From: Gaeumannomyces sp. JS-464
Lineage: Eukaryota; Ascomycota; Sordariomycetes; Magnaporthales; Magnaporthaceae
NCBI GenBank assembly: GCA_002197995.1
Contig: NGZR01000002.1
Coordinates: 2,976,001-3,040,000, forward strand
Length of the DNA: 64,000 nucleotides
Direction: 5' to 3'
Below are positions 24,439-37,102 of this stretch, one piece after another. A program made the translations under genes and the position numbers. Under the pieces are notes generated by a model. It searched no databases. It had not been told where the DNA came from and was given only the letters and a program-made list of their open reading frames with translations. Position 1 is the stretch's first letter, and the number at the start of each line of letters is the position of its first letter.

Positions 24439-27400
24439 GGTTGCGGGTAGCCGAGCCCCACCCTAATGGGATGGAGAGCCACACACAAACACGACCGCAA
24501 AGGACAATCCATGGACGCGTCCGGAAGATCTTTTCCTAGTATGCTCTCTGAATTAGGAGAGTCTGACTTTGACGACAGAAAAGAAAAAAAAAAAAGAAAA
24601 AAAAAAGAGATGGGTGTCTAGATGTCTGCCCTTTATCCCCACACACCCACACCTTTTTCCCCGTAAATGAGCAATAAGGGGGTGAGCGGGAAACACACCC
24701 GAGAGGAAGGAAGACGGCCAGAGATGGACATGATATAGAGTGAGAGAGTATGACCTCGCAAGCGAGCCAATGCTCGTGACCTCTCGGGCTTTGCATTTGG
24801 AGGAGACCCTGCCAGGGCGGGGAAGGAGGCGACAAGTGAGGGCCGCTGTAGGAGGAAAAGAGAGATTGGCTCTGGCCCCCAACCCACCCACACATATTAC
24901 AGTAGCCCGCGAGGCGTTATGTGGACGCGGGAACAGACAGGGCTTACTTGGGGGATCTGATACGGCCGTTCGCTCTCCAAAACTGGAGGCTTCAGCAAAG
25001 TGATGGTCGCTAAACCCAAGCTTTTGCCTTGGAAAGGACACTGGAGCTCGAGTGCCAGGGGTCTCCCCAGAAAACCACGCGATGTCCTCCGTAATTTTTT
25101 TTTCTCGTAGATACTTACCTAGCACGGCCAACATCCTCTTGTCCGGCACCGCATCAGGCACGTGTCTCTGCCCGCTCTGGGAAGTTCCGCTTGAGTATCC
25201 CTTTCGCCTCCCCTCATATCTAATCAATTCACCCAATCAAACAGCTGCATGGAATAATTCTGCTGCCTGCAAGCCTGCCTTTTTTTTTTTTTTGTTCTCC
25301 TCAGTAGTATTGCTGGGCGAGGGATGGGTGGAGGAAGCCCTGTTGGGGATGGGATGATCTTTGCCAGAGGGTAAGCCCCGCGAAAAAAAAGGGGGGGGCC
25401 GCGGTTTGCGATCCCGAAAGAGATCTGGCCGTTCCATTGGACATTGTATTTTTCACGATAGCGGGGGGAGGTAAAAGAGGCGAAACATAACCAGCTTGCA
25501 CCCGAACAAGGATGAAAAAAAACCTGCTCTACGTTGATAACAAGAAGGGAGGCGAAATTTCAAAGCACACAGCTCCTCCTCCCATCTCGAGCCCGCAGCC
25601 TATCAAGGTGTCAGCACCGGGAATCTGGCGGGCGTGATGCGCCGCAGCCAAAGCAAAGGGACGATCACCGCCCCAGATGGGCTCCCGGTGTTGGGCAGTC
25701 AGCGCAGTGCAGCAGTCACGGCGGTGGGGCGGTGTAAGAGCAACAACAGGGCGGGGAGGGGCGGGCGAGATGGCGGCAACGGGCCAAAAATGCAAAAAAA
25801 AAAAAAAAAAAAACTCGGCGACGCGGATGCATCCGGTAGGTAGCGCAAACGCCACCCCGCCGGTGTAGAAAGGGGTACGTGGGGCTGGGAGAGATACAGG
25901 AGGAGCGAGCGCTGATCTTTCTTTTTCAATTGTTTTATAGAATTTGTGCTATATTTCCTGGGCATATTAAATTGGGCAGACAAGCAGAGACCTCACCTCA
26001 CAGCAAATGGACAAAAGATGGATGGCCCGTCATCTATTGCCTCGTTCCCCCCCGCCTCTAAACCGGGTTGATGTGGCCAGACTTATAAGAGTGGTGGGGT
26101 GTGTTAAAATAAATAAATATGTAAATAAGGTAGTGTAGGCGGGTATAATGTCGTGGTCGTGAATATCTAGTAGTACATGATTATCCCCCAACCTCGCCGA
26201 GCGAGCGTATTGAAATGTGTGTGAGGCCCAGCGGGGGGCATTAAAAAACGTATGAGCGAGCGCCTGCGGTTTCCCCATTACGAAGGGGAAAACCAGATAG
26301 CGAGAGATGATTATTTGCCCTGATTATGGAGGGCTGTTGCAAATAGCGAGCGTATAGTGTGAACGCCGTAAGCCGAAAGCCAGAAGAGAAAAAGCAATCG
26401 CAGATCGAGCCAAGACCGCTTCCTTCCTTCAGGAAGGGCGGTAATGGAAAAAGAAAAAAAACCAAAGAGCAAAACGGTAAGCCAATAAATAGGGGGGAAA
26501 TGATCAAAGCAATGCTGGAAATGCGAAAGAAACTTGGGAATGGATCTCCAAGTCCCCTCCCTAGCCCCGCCAGCGCCGACACCAGAAACAGCAGGAAAAA
26601 ACAAACAAACAAGGGGAAACTCCAGAAACGCCTTTTATGGGGTCCCGATCGACACCCAGTTTTCCCAATCTGCTCCTCTCTTCTCTTGAAACTCATCATG
26701 ATGGGGAGGCCCTCCAGGCCTCCACCTACGGTAGTGGAAACATGTGAAAACAGGTGAGGAATAGGAACGGCAAAAAGAAAAAGGAAAAAAGCGGTAAGAA
26801 AAGAGACCAGAAACCGTCGGCTCAAAACAGAACTGAATGGGTATCTGTTAAAAAGAGGACTCGGGAAGAAAGAAACGCATGGTCGAAGACAGGCAACGCC
26901 ATGAAGAGCGACAGACACGAAAGGTAGAAGGGGGGGGGGTCCTGCTGTCATCAGCAAGGGACGGAGGCAGCAATGACAGCATGTCCAACAAGGTCGGTTG
27001 GTCATCCCATCCTGCCGCCCGCCCGCATGCTCCGTTGTACAAAATCACCACAAGTATCGGCTCCTACCCGACGGAGGGGATGGATGCCTGCAATATACCT
27101 GAGGATATTGCATGCGTCAAGGACTCGGGGACCCCAGCCCGAGTTGGAGGGCCACAAGACCTCGCGTGGGAGATCGGCGGTGGGTGCGGAGACGGGCTTT
27201 GTCGATCACCTTTGGGCCGAATCGTGTGCGATTGTGCGCGTCCACATTGAGGGGCAAACGAGGCTCGCTCGCAACGGGCCGGCGGTGTGATGTTTGGTTG
27301 GGCTTCGTGTCCAGCGGGACGACAGGTGTCGGAAAGGGAATAGTGCGATGTATAATAAGTTATCGACAGCGAAGGACGTGAATTAAAAGTGGCGTACGAT

Positions 27401-27584
27401 GTTTGCTGAAAAAAAAAAAAAATGAAAAAAAGGGTCTATGTCCGGGAAGGGTAGAGGAATGTGTTGTCGCTCGTGATTACGAGATGGATAAAACTGGTAC
27501 TGGCGGAATCGAGTCTTCTCAGGCCTTGCGCACCGCGCAGGCAGGGCCGTGAGGTTGAGGGCGCGGATAATGAGGCGCAGGCGC

Positions 27585-29087
27585 TTAGTCCGATTGGTGG
27601 TCCTCAGAGCCAGCCTCGGACCGCGCGTCGCCCTTGTGCACCTTGCGGTGCCGCCGAAGGTTGGACACGACCGAGAAGTGGCGGCCACAGCCTTCAACCT
27701 CGCATTGGAAAGCTATATTTGGGGCCAGTGTGTTAGCACGAATCCGTTTCCTTCCTGCGCTGTAATTGCCATCCATTGGCACGCAAAAAAAAAAAAAAAA
27801 AAAACCAACCCAGGACAGACCGAGGCTTGGTGGGGCGGCTGAGGTGGGGGAACACCACTTACGCTTCTCGCCAGTGTGGCTGTACATGTGCGTCTGCAGC
27901 GAGCTGGGGCGCGTGAAGCGCTTGTCGCAGACCTTGCACTTGTGCTTCTTCTGCGTGCTGCTCGAAACCTTGGAGCTGAACTGACCCATCATGGACTGCG
28001 GCGCTGGCGGGACCTGGGCGCCCATCAGGCCCTGGGGCCTCGGGAGCGTCCGGCTGGCCACCGACTCGATGTCGGACCCGGCGGTCGAGTAGTCGCTCAC
28101 GCTCGAGTCGATCGAGCCGCCGCCATAGTAGCCGAACCCGCTGGAGGACGAAATGCTGGACGACGTCGAGTGCGTTGCGGGGAATCCGTAAGAGTCGGCC
28201 GAGCCCCGCGGCCTGCTGCCTGCTGATGGGCTGTAGATGTTGCGCGGAGTCTCCTGGCTCATTGACAACATGCCCTGGCTAGCCTCCAGCGCATCTGCGA
28301 ACCGACTGCGGTCGTCCTGAGGGATGCTCCTGTATTCGGGCTGATGTATTAGTCTATGATGTATCTTGGCGTGAGCCGTGTCACAACCGTCACCAGTCCA
28401 TCTCGGTGAGGAGGGGTACAGGTCCAGCCGCTGAGTCGGTCTCACTAACGTTTGCGAATACCTCCGTGCGCTGTGGTCGGCATCGGATGCGAGGGTGAAT
28501 GCAGGCTGCATTGAGCCCGGCGCGTAACGGCCCATGCTCTCGTAGGGCGCCTGCGACGTTGTTGCGTACGTGGGGTGGATCGGGGATGCCGACGTGTACG
28601 AAGCGTCGCCGTAGCCCGCCGAGGTCGGAACGTTGTTCACTGCCGGTGCCATGCGGCCCAGGCTGAGGAGATCTTGAGGCGAAGAGAGTAAGTCCTGTGG
28701 TCCTCCTGCAAGAGCGGCAACGTGGGCCATACTGTGGGGGCTGCCAGCGGATGCGCTGGTCACCGGTACGGAACCGTAGGAAGACATGGAAGCTGCGCTG
28801 CCGCCGCTTGTTCTGCTGACGTGCTGCTGCTGCTGCTGCTGCTGCGGCGGCGCCGCCTGGTGTTGATGGTGCTTCGTCAAGGTGTCTAGGCTCAACGGGT
28901 TCGGGTTCAGACCAGGCTGCGAGCTGCTGGCATACATGCTGTGCGCCGCGTTCGGAGCGCCGACCCCAGACGAGGCCGGCGCGGACCATGGGTTCGTGAA
29001 GTGCGGCTGGCTTGACGGGTACGAAGACATGTGGCCGTAGTTTAGCGAGCCGAAGCGTTGCGAGTTCGGGTCCAACGTCATCGTCAT
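27585..29087 (-). CDS. flbC: C2H2 zinc-finger transcription factor, FlbC-like
   Basis: A nuclear DNA-binding regulator resembling FlbC (flb-3 in Neurospora), an activator of conidiation and development. Three exons: 29087-28450, 28329-27863 and 27712-27585, giving 410 aa. Two adjacent C-terminal fingers carry the specificity: CKVCDKRFTRPSSLQTHMYSH, then the linker TGEKPFQ, then CEVEGCGRHF and SNLRRHRKVH. The N-terminal 300 residues are Ser/Pro/Gln-rich with a poly-Gln run, as expected for a disordered activation region; it opens MTMTLDPNSQRFGSLNYGHM. Intron 1 (28449-28330, 120 bp) has a GTTAGT donor and a GACTAATAC branch site. Intron 2 (27862-27713, 150 bp) has a GTAAGT donor and lies inside the linker between the fingers. 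Both are multiples of three without stops, so an unspliced reading is 500 aa. No indel is needed. Large gene-free DNA lies on both sides. Confidence 0.85.
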   Translation of the reverse strand: MTMTLDPNSQRFGSLNYGHMSSYPSSQPHFTNPWSAPASSGVGAPNAAHSMYASSSQPGLNPNPLSLDTLTKHHQHQAAPPQQQQQQQHVSRTSGGSAASMSSYGSVPVTSASAGSPHSMAHVAALAGGPQDLLSSPQDLLSLGRMAPAVNNVPTSAGYGDASYTSASPIHPTYATTSQAPYESMGRYAPGSMQPAFTLASDADHSARRYSQTLVRPTQRLDLYPSSPRWTGDGCDTAHAKIHHRLIHQPEYRSIPQDDRSRFADALEASQGMLSMSQETPRNIYSPSAGSRPRGSADSYGFPATHSTSSSISSSSGFGYYGGGSIDSSVSDYSTAGSDIESVASRTLPRPQGLMGAQVPPAPQSMMGQFSSKVSSSTQKKHKCKVCDKRFTRPSSLQTHMYSHTGEKRKWCSPTSAAPPSLGLSWVGFFFFFFCVPMDGNYSAGRKRIRANTLAPNIAFQCEVEGCGRHFSVVSNLRRHRKVHKGDARSEAGSEDHQSD

Positions 29088-32000
29088 GATGTGACAACTG
29101 TCCCTTTTGCTCCCTCTGCTATGGCGACTACCGCGTCGTGGGTAGTGCGGTGGGGGTGGTGGTGGTCTGATGTTCGTGTAGCAGTTCCTTCTCTCCTGAC
29201 CCTAGTGCGAGGTGAGGTGAGATGCCGCGGCGATGATAAGTATGGCGCCTAGATCCAAATAGGCTGTGTGCTGATTTGATGCGACGTCCGCGAGACAAGA
29301 GATGGTCGTTGGTAGTAGCGTCTTTCTCAGAGGGAGGCGATGTGTTCCTAGTAGTAGAATGGTAGGACTGAAAAGGGAGATCCGCGAGATGGGGGATCAG
29401 CGATCCTTATGTCTTTCAACGAAGCAAGAGCGACAGGCGGAGTGTGTGTATGTATGTATGCATGTGTGTGTGTGGTGTGTGCGTGTGTGGGAGAGGACGA
29501 GTAATAGCGGGTGCATTGGTGGAGAGGATGGTTGCAGGTATCCTCCAGCAGGGTTCTAGGGCCAACAGGTACCTCCAGAGGGGGCCCAGCTAGCGTGCTC
29601 AAGTCGTCCTTGCCCCTCTTGGTCAGCGGGACAGGTGGAGACCCTCTGACGAGGTCCTAAACCGAGTGATCGACGGAGGATACGTCCCTTCTGGACGGTG
29701 GCCTAAAGGGGGTGCAGCTGGGGCATCAACTAACTGCACAGGGGGCCGTGCAGGGGGATGGGGTGTGCCAAAAGTTGAACGGATGGGGGCGACCAGGGCT
29801 GGTGTCTTTTCTCTTTTTTTTTTTTTCTTTCTTTTGCCTCTTGCTTGCTGTTTTTCTGGGGTGCGAGTCTTTTTGGGAGCCGTGGACCAAGGACAAATCA
29901 GGCAAGAGATCGGCACAGGCGGTCTGGCTGGCGGTAGATGGGGGTTTGATACGGCACAGATTAGACCGGACAAGACGATTAGGACGGTCGACTAGTGGCC
30001 GCGTGCGGTGTGGGCAGGCGGGGCGTTGTGCTCGCAGCGCCAGCCAGCGAGGCGGACGGTTGAGAGATTTTGAGGGGTAGATTGGGAGGTGGTGATGGGC
30101 AGTCAGGTACATGCGCAGGCCATGGCCCAGTCAACTCTGCGCGGATCGTTTCGCGGGCCTGGAGAGGTGCCCACACGGATCCAGCAGCCTCTGGCCTGTT
30201 CGTGCCCAAGGAGGAGGTTGATGGGCGCTGGAGGTGGTGATATGCGCAGACTGGTCTTGGTTCGGTGGATCTGGAGGCTATCCGTCTGTCTCTGCTCTGC
30301 TGGCCTGGGTGTCCGTCTGGCTCCCTGGCACTTCTGGGTAGATGGTGCGTGCAAGACCAGAGACCGGTAGGCAGACGGACAGACACCAAGATGGTGTGCT
30401 TGGACCCTGGCTCGCGGGCAAATAACCGGGAAGAAATCTCGGCCCTTTGCGCTTCTCGTTTCCTTTTCTTCGCGGTGCTAGTGCTTTTTGGAGATGGCGA
30501 TTGTGGATTTGCGCAAAGTGAGGCGAAAGTCGATGGGCGGCGGGCCAAGATTTACATGGCAAGTACCGGCCCGGTTTGTTGACAGGGAGAGACGTGCATC
30601 TCACCTCCAGGAACGCCTCCCGAGTGCTAAATAACCACCAGCAGGTATGCTCCATGGTGGCCAGCGCTGCTAGTTAGGTCATAGCAGCCTGCCGGTGGCA
30701 GCGGTTCGACAAGGAGAGACAAGGAGGGCGGGTGGGTCTAGCACCCAAAGGGAAACCCTTGAACGCTGGCTCACAACAGAAAAGAAAAAAAGACAGAAAA
30801 AAAAAGATGTGAGTGGGGCCTGTAAGAGGGGGGGGGGGGGGGGGGTGTAATCCCAATGGCGGGCAGGCTGAGGGCGTCCGGGTTCGAGGGGGCAGCAGCA
30901 GCAGCAAAGTGAGGGAAGGTCCCACCGTGCGGGACCGGCTCGGCCAGGGTTGGAAAGACAGTGGGGACTGCAGCTGGGGACGGCCAGCCGGTGACGACAT
31001 GCGCACGGTGGGCTTAACAGGAACCAGGCCGGCAGCGGCGCACGAGGAGCCTCATTATGTCCTGGCGCTGCCCTGATTGTGCTATCGCGCGGCCACGGCT
31101 TCAAGATGCCCACACACTGTGATGCACAGTACGGGGAGGCGGAAGCCGTGGAGCCGCCCGCGGCCAATAAAGCGGCGCGGCAACGAAGGGGACACCAAGC
31201 AAACGCCACTGATGCGTCGCGGGCAGGGATGGCGCTCCAAAACACTGACCTTTACGGCGTCTGGAATAGCCTGGAGGGCAGAGCTAGCTCTGCCCTGCGC
31301 TGGGTGCGTCGGACTGGCAGCGCCAGCCAGGCACCAAGAGCGCCGTGCCAGGGCCTGGCGAATCTGATCGAGTTTCTGCTCGGCCCAATTCATTACCGTG
31401 GACGGTGGCTGTGTGCGCCCGCCGTGGAAACGCCGGGGAAAGGAGGGACCCTGGGCTGGCCGTGCACGCACGCGCCTGCGCTGCCCTCCAGGCTGATTGA
31501 CCATGTCGCTGTCGTCGGGTGTTTCTCTGATGTGCAGCCACGGTCCAGGGACTCTGGACGGGACGACAGCGACAGCAAGCGATGGATCAGCAAAGTTGCT
31601 CCCCAGCGATGGGCGCCGGTGGAGCAGAGCAATCAACCTGAAATCTCTCTCTCCCCAGACGCTCCATAAATGCCCCCAGCCCATGGCGTTTGAGAGGCCG
31701 CGATAGGCCGCGGCACTCAATTGACTTCAGTGGCAGCCGTCGGTTGTGCGAGTGGGCTGTGGCTCCCCGGTACTTCTGTCCGAGTCCAGTCAGCAAAGCC
31801 ACCCTGGACTGGAAAAGCAAAGCACTCCGAAATGCAGACGGGCAAGCTCTGATGCAATTCTTGAGTGATAGGCCGACGTCTGGGGGTGGCTTGCCCGGAG
31901 GAACTGGCTGCTTGGTGTGTGTGGGGCCTGCTTCTGGCCAATGAGGATTGGCCTGCAGCGTCATTACGAGGACCAAATGCCATCGTGTGAGTGGGGCCGG

Positions 32001-35000
32001 CACACCGAGGTACTGGTACAAAAAACCACATCCATTGAGCCCTCCCAAATGCAATGGTTTGGCTTGGGGTTTTACAAAAAGCAATCACGCGGAGAGGCGA
32101 TATCGGTGTTCTCCCCATTGCTAGCATTGCTGGAGCCTGCAGGGATTCGCAGGTCTCCAGGGTGGGCATGTGTCGTTGCCAGCCCAGTATCAGCATCCTC
32201 GTCGTTCAGCAAAAGGAGCCAAGGGTTTGACCGAGTGGGAGCCATCGGATTGTGACTTAGATTGTGCTCTTCTGTTGCCGGAATTTTGACGTACGGAATC
32301 ACGTCAGATGGATGCAAAATGGTCCCGAAATGGGTGGGCAAGAAATTGAGCGCAGCATGGGTTCGCGGCAAAGGCCGGTCACCAGCTGCAGCGCCCGACC
32401 AGCACCCCAAAGCTGAGGGTTTCGTCATAAACGTGAACCTCCAAGCGGCCGTCCCCCTGACCAGCAGGCTGCTGCCACACACCGGCAGCATACGTTACAT
32501 ATTATCCCCCCATGCGTGCAACTAGTTGGCCGGCATTTCTCGAGCTGCGGCAACACTGACATCACGAGAAGCCATTGAAAGCTCCCCGCGGCGTCAGCGA
32601 CCTGCCAACACTCGTCCGGGGCGGCAAGGGAGGGAGGACGTATAAAACTCGAGATATCATTGTCCGCCTACCCAACCGGCCCTTTGCCATCCAATGTCTC
32701 AGCGGTAGCACCTATGACGAACGTTGGCTAGCAATGACATATCGCTGTTGGCTACTAATAGCCGTGCGCTGAGCCACCCGGCAAATATAGGTACTTATAA
32801 ATGCTGCCTCCCAGAAAGAATGCCAAGCCCAGCAGCAGCCCGAGCAACAAAGCCGCCTCTTCTCCCTAACGATAGATGACGTCGCGGGCATTCCGTGTGG
32901 CCCTCCAGCCTCCATTTTGGCCGGTTGGAGGCTTCCGACAGCCGCGGTGCGGGCCTCGCGGATGGGCGATGACATCGTTCTTGGAGAATTCTGCGCGCGC
33001 CCCTCGCTCACGGCCAGCCAGCCTCCGTGCCTCCAAGCTGCGGGCTGCGGGCTGACCATCTCGCGACTGCGTGTAATCGCTCCCGCCCGGCTGGTGCAAA
33101 GAGCATTAGCACGCATCAACGATCCCAAACAGGCAAGACGCCCCACGGTGAAGCAAAGACGGCCACGGCCAGGCCCACCTCCCAGGGAACATTGGCCCAG
33201 TGCTCAAGCTCCTGTCACCCATGGGAGTGCCATCTCAAGTGCGTGGTCAGTGCTCAAATCTTTATCACGCTGGACAATATGCATGGGCAATATACGTCGT
33301 AGTGCAGGTGTCGTGACCATGGATGTGTGCATTTTCAATTCCCCATTCACCCATCCATTCTCAGCACAACCGTTGCTTTCGGCCGACACCTTTTTAACTT
33401 TGCGGGAACGAAGAAACGGCTGCACGCCCGCATCTGAGGCTCGAGCTTGGCTCGAGGTCGGCGCAAAAGGACTCGACCTCGTCCACAAAATCGACTGCTC
33501 GAGGTACTGGCACTGGAGTCGGCGCTGGAGCCGGTTCGAGGCCGCTCCCCTCGCCCTCTGGCATCCCCAAAGGCGGGTGGGTCGGCGTTCGTGCCAGACC
33601 AGACGCAGACCAGGCTTGGGGCGGGCACGCTTCCACACATGTCGGCTTTCGTAGCCGCAACGAAAGAGCCAAGGCAGGCACGCAGGCGGCGGGCGGGTCT
33701 TCCTTCCAGCCAGCCAGCGGGGCGAGCCTGTCACAGTCTAGTGGGGGAGGCGCTGTGGATTCTCCAATTAGGGCGTCAGCTGGCGTTCCAGCGGGGACGC
33801 GCCTTATTTCCGGCTCCACTCCCGCCGTCTGGTACCTCTTGTCAAAAGTCCTTCCGACAAGCACAGGCCGAATGGACAAACCTCCATGGTCCAATCCCAC
33901 CGTCGGAGAACGAAATTGGGGAAAAGTTGCGGGCGAGAAAGACAAAGAAAGAAAAAAAGAAAGAAAGAAAGAAAAAGAAAAAAAGGTTGACTTTTTCGGC
34001 TGCAGGCTGAGAGCCTCGGTTGGCAGGCTTGCCCATCGCATCCCCCGATGGTGTCGCCGGCTTCCCACGCCGGATGCAGATGTCGCATTGGGAGCGGTAG
34101 CCCAGCCCAGCCCAGCCTTGCGACGTGACGGGGCGCCCGTTCTCACACAAGGTGGATGCCGTTCCTCGACTATCGGCTGCCGAGTCGCAACGTACCCATC
34201 GGCCTGGTCAGCCTGCTGCTTGTTTGATATCCGCGACGCCGCGCCCGCGAGCCCGGCTCCATCAGATACGGTCTGGCCTGGGCCACCCTGCGGGCCATCT
34301 CGGTCTATCCACAAAACACGGTTTTGTCACTATTGACAGAAAGGCTTCACCGCAGGCTTTTCACATACGAGGCGGGAGGAAACCAAATGACGGCTTTCCT
34401 CTTGGCGCCAGATGCACCATGCGCATTCTGACACCGGGTCACACCCACCCCTCCACTCTTTTCCCTTCACTCACGCCGCTCAAGGGGCAAGGTTCTCGAT
34501 ACTACCATCAAGTCGCGGCCAGATGTGTGCAACAGACTGCACATCACTGCCTTTTGAGGACGCACATGGGGCCGGCCTGGGGTCTGGATGCAGCCCGTGG
34601 GGACTCTTCTGTGAGAGGGGGCATGTCGCAGCGCCACTTGCGCGAATCGACGGCGTGATTGATGGCTGGACGCTGTCCTCTTTGCCGGCCCCTCTTCCTC
34701 TCCACCACTCCCACGGTGACTTTTTTTGTGCTCGCTCGCCAGTCGTATGCATTTGTTTATGTGCCTGCCTACCACCTTCTCTGTCACTTGTGCTTCTCTG
34801 TCACTGGTGCTGACATTGACGGCGAGCCGTTCACGGTCGCTAGGGACGAAATGTAGGAGGGCACCGATGGCTGCTGGTTGTGCACCAGGCTCGAGCTAGT
34901 GCTGCTTTGCTCCCTGTCTCCTGGAGGTCTTGCATGGCGCCATCCCCGATGCCGCCTCGTCCGAATTTGCCCATCACGCCTCGTTTCGGCACTGCATCTC

Positions 35001-37076
35001 CTGGGGTTCCGCCCGCACGCAGGCTGGCCTGCCATCCCTCCTTTTGGCCACTGTGTGTGCATGTCACATTCTTCTCACCTTCTCCTCCTCGACGAGAGAT
35101 GGATACACCCCCCTACCTCTCTGACCGGCTCTCAGACAGATGGGCCATCAAAGGGCCGAGGGCAGACACACAAAAAGGAAGAAAAAAAAAAAGACATTTG
35201 CCAAGCCCGCCATTGCCTGCCATTCGCAAAGGCCACCACCCGCCCGCCCGCGACGGCCGAATCAGACGGTTGGGCAGATTATCTCGGGCCGGGTTCTGGC
35301 ATTTCTTGGTGTCCTGTTCATCTCAACATCCCAAATCTCGAGAGGGCCCCCCTGCCTGCCTTGCACCCACCACCCATGTTCCCATTCGGACGTGCCCCTT
35401 GCCAGGCACTTAGCCTAAGCCTGATGTGATCACTTGAAACGCCGGGGAATCAGGGTCCCCTGTCGGTAGTTAATGAGATCGCCGACCATCCGCTCTTTGG
35501 AGGGCGGGCGACAAGACTTGCATGCGCCAGAAGCGCGAACAGGCACGAAAAGAGAGAGAGCGTGTGTGTGCCTGTGTATGTGTTCTGACCACCACAAATT
35601 TGGGAGCACGGACTCTCACGCACTGTCACAGCAGTCACAGCATGCCAGATTCAACACCCCTTCGGAGAAATAAAGAAAAGGGAACGGAAAACGCCATCAA
35701 AGTCCATTAGAAGAAAAAAAAAAGAAAAAAAAGGCCGAGTCGGCGGGCCAAGAATGCAACAATGTGGCCGCTCTCCTCCGCGAGAGGAAACCTCGACTGG
35801 GTCACGCGTCAATCATTGACATTGAGAACCGACACGGGGCAACCAGTTCGTCGGCCCGTGGGGCTTTTTCTGAAGCAGCATCTCGGTGCACCGCGGGTGC
35901 CAGAGTGCTCTCGGCAAACCGACGGATCAAAATGTGTGGACATTTTGCGGACTCCATATTATCTCCATGTGCGGATGGGGCAGGATGGGAGGGGAACACG
36001 GGGAGCATGTTTGAGATGGAAAGTTCAACAACGTGGACTCCTGGGATATCCTGTCGAGCACGGGGCCCGGGGGGGGGGGGAGGGGGCGGTCGGTTGACGA
36101 CGTCGTCAAAAAAGCCATGAACAAACATGACAAAGCTTGACAAAAGATGCAGCGATTCTTAGATAAGCCTGCAATCGGATCGGCAGATTTGCGCGGGTGG
36201 GTACGTGGGTTTACTAAGGTCGTATGTACCCGGTATGGTGGCTCTCCCTTTTTTTTTTCCCTCAGTTCTGATGGGCTGGCTCGGATTCCATCCCAGGGTG
36301 ACGGGTTTGCGGGTGACGATCAGCCGGAAAGCAGGTACATGCGGTCGGTAGCACAGAAGTGGGAAGGATAGTCGCTTCACAAAACCAAAAAGTCACAGCG
36401 AGGGTCGGCAGATGGCCCACCCTGTCTGGACACACGGGCTGAACGGGATGAAAGGACGGGGATCGCGGATGGGAGGGGTGTGTGTGTGTGTGTTCAGTTA
36501 TTTTTTTTTTTCTTTTTGCTGTTCTTTTTCTCCTTTCGCGGTGCTTCCTGAACTGACTCGAGGACCAACAGGACCAACAGCACCACATGGCCTGTCTCTG
36601 TTCCCATCGCAATATGCAATGTGGTTTGTGACATGTTCATGTCTGTCCCCGCCTCGCGATTAAAAAAAAAAGAGGTCTTCCATCTCACACACATCCGAAC
36701 TCGGTTGGCGGGGGTGCCGCTCTGCGGGTCCTGGCAATCGCAATCTTGAAGGGGGAGTAATTATGGGAAAACTCTCTTTTTTTTTTTTTTTTTTCCCGTC
36801 TTTTTTTTTTAGGCCACCTTTTGGGGGAGGAACCGCCCGATCCTTGGGACGAACCAGCCCACGGCAAGTTCCCCTGGGGGTTCGGATGGCCGCGTGGGAC
36901 CAACCACCTCGAACCCAAGGGCCGGGCGCGCGACGTTGCGTTTGAGGCGACCGAGTCACGACCCCGACCACGGCTGCCCGCAGGCGGAAGAGGACCCTCC
37001 AATAACATAATTTCGATATCGACCGACACGACATTTTGACATCTGTCGTTGGGCGTCATCCACCCGTCCCGCCTGT

Positions 37077-37102
37077 CCATCCATCCATCCATCCATCCAT
37101 CC
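37077..37102. repeat. (CCAT)n microsatellite
   Basis: About 6.5 perfect CCAT units in non-coding DNA upstream of flbC. Confidence 0.85.

Larger units (their letters stand above)
20751..27584. other. Gene-poor region 3' of flbC
   Basis: About 6.8 kb without a recognisable gene. It contains many A or T homopolymers (for example 21930-21946, 25799-25814, 27409-27422), a TG microsatellite and a GCT microsatellite. The minus strand at about 26240-26900 is strongly pyrimidine-rich, which produces long hydrophobic but meaningless ORFs. Part of the right end should be flbC 3' UTR. Confidence 0.35.

Noticed and set aside
24553..25236. A 227-codon minus-strand ORF
   Set aside because: Its end is a poly-Phe translation of an A-rich tract, and nothing conserved was recognised upstream.
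26241..27005. A 254-codon hydrophobic minus-strand ORF
   Set aside because: The hydrophobicity comes from a CT-rich strand (Phe, Leu, Ser, Pro codons); there is no conserved membrane-protein motif or clear gene structure.
28328..28394. A shorter flbC first intron beginning at a GTGACG donor
   Set aside because: The 53 bp version breaks the frame; the GTTAGT donor at 28449 with the acceptor at 28330 keeps it and gives a smooth protein junction.
33530..33560. GGTTCGAGGCC as a tRNA B-box
   Set aside because: The flanking sequence does not form a T-stem, and no A-box or acceptor pairing is present.
33394..34314. A 306-codon minus-strand ORF
   Set aside because: It crosses T-rich simple sequence, is Pro/Ser/Arg-rich without domains, and has competing ORFs of similar length in other frames.
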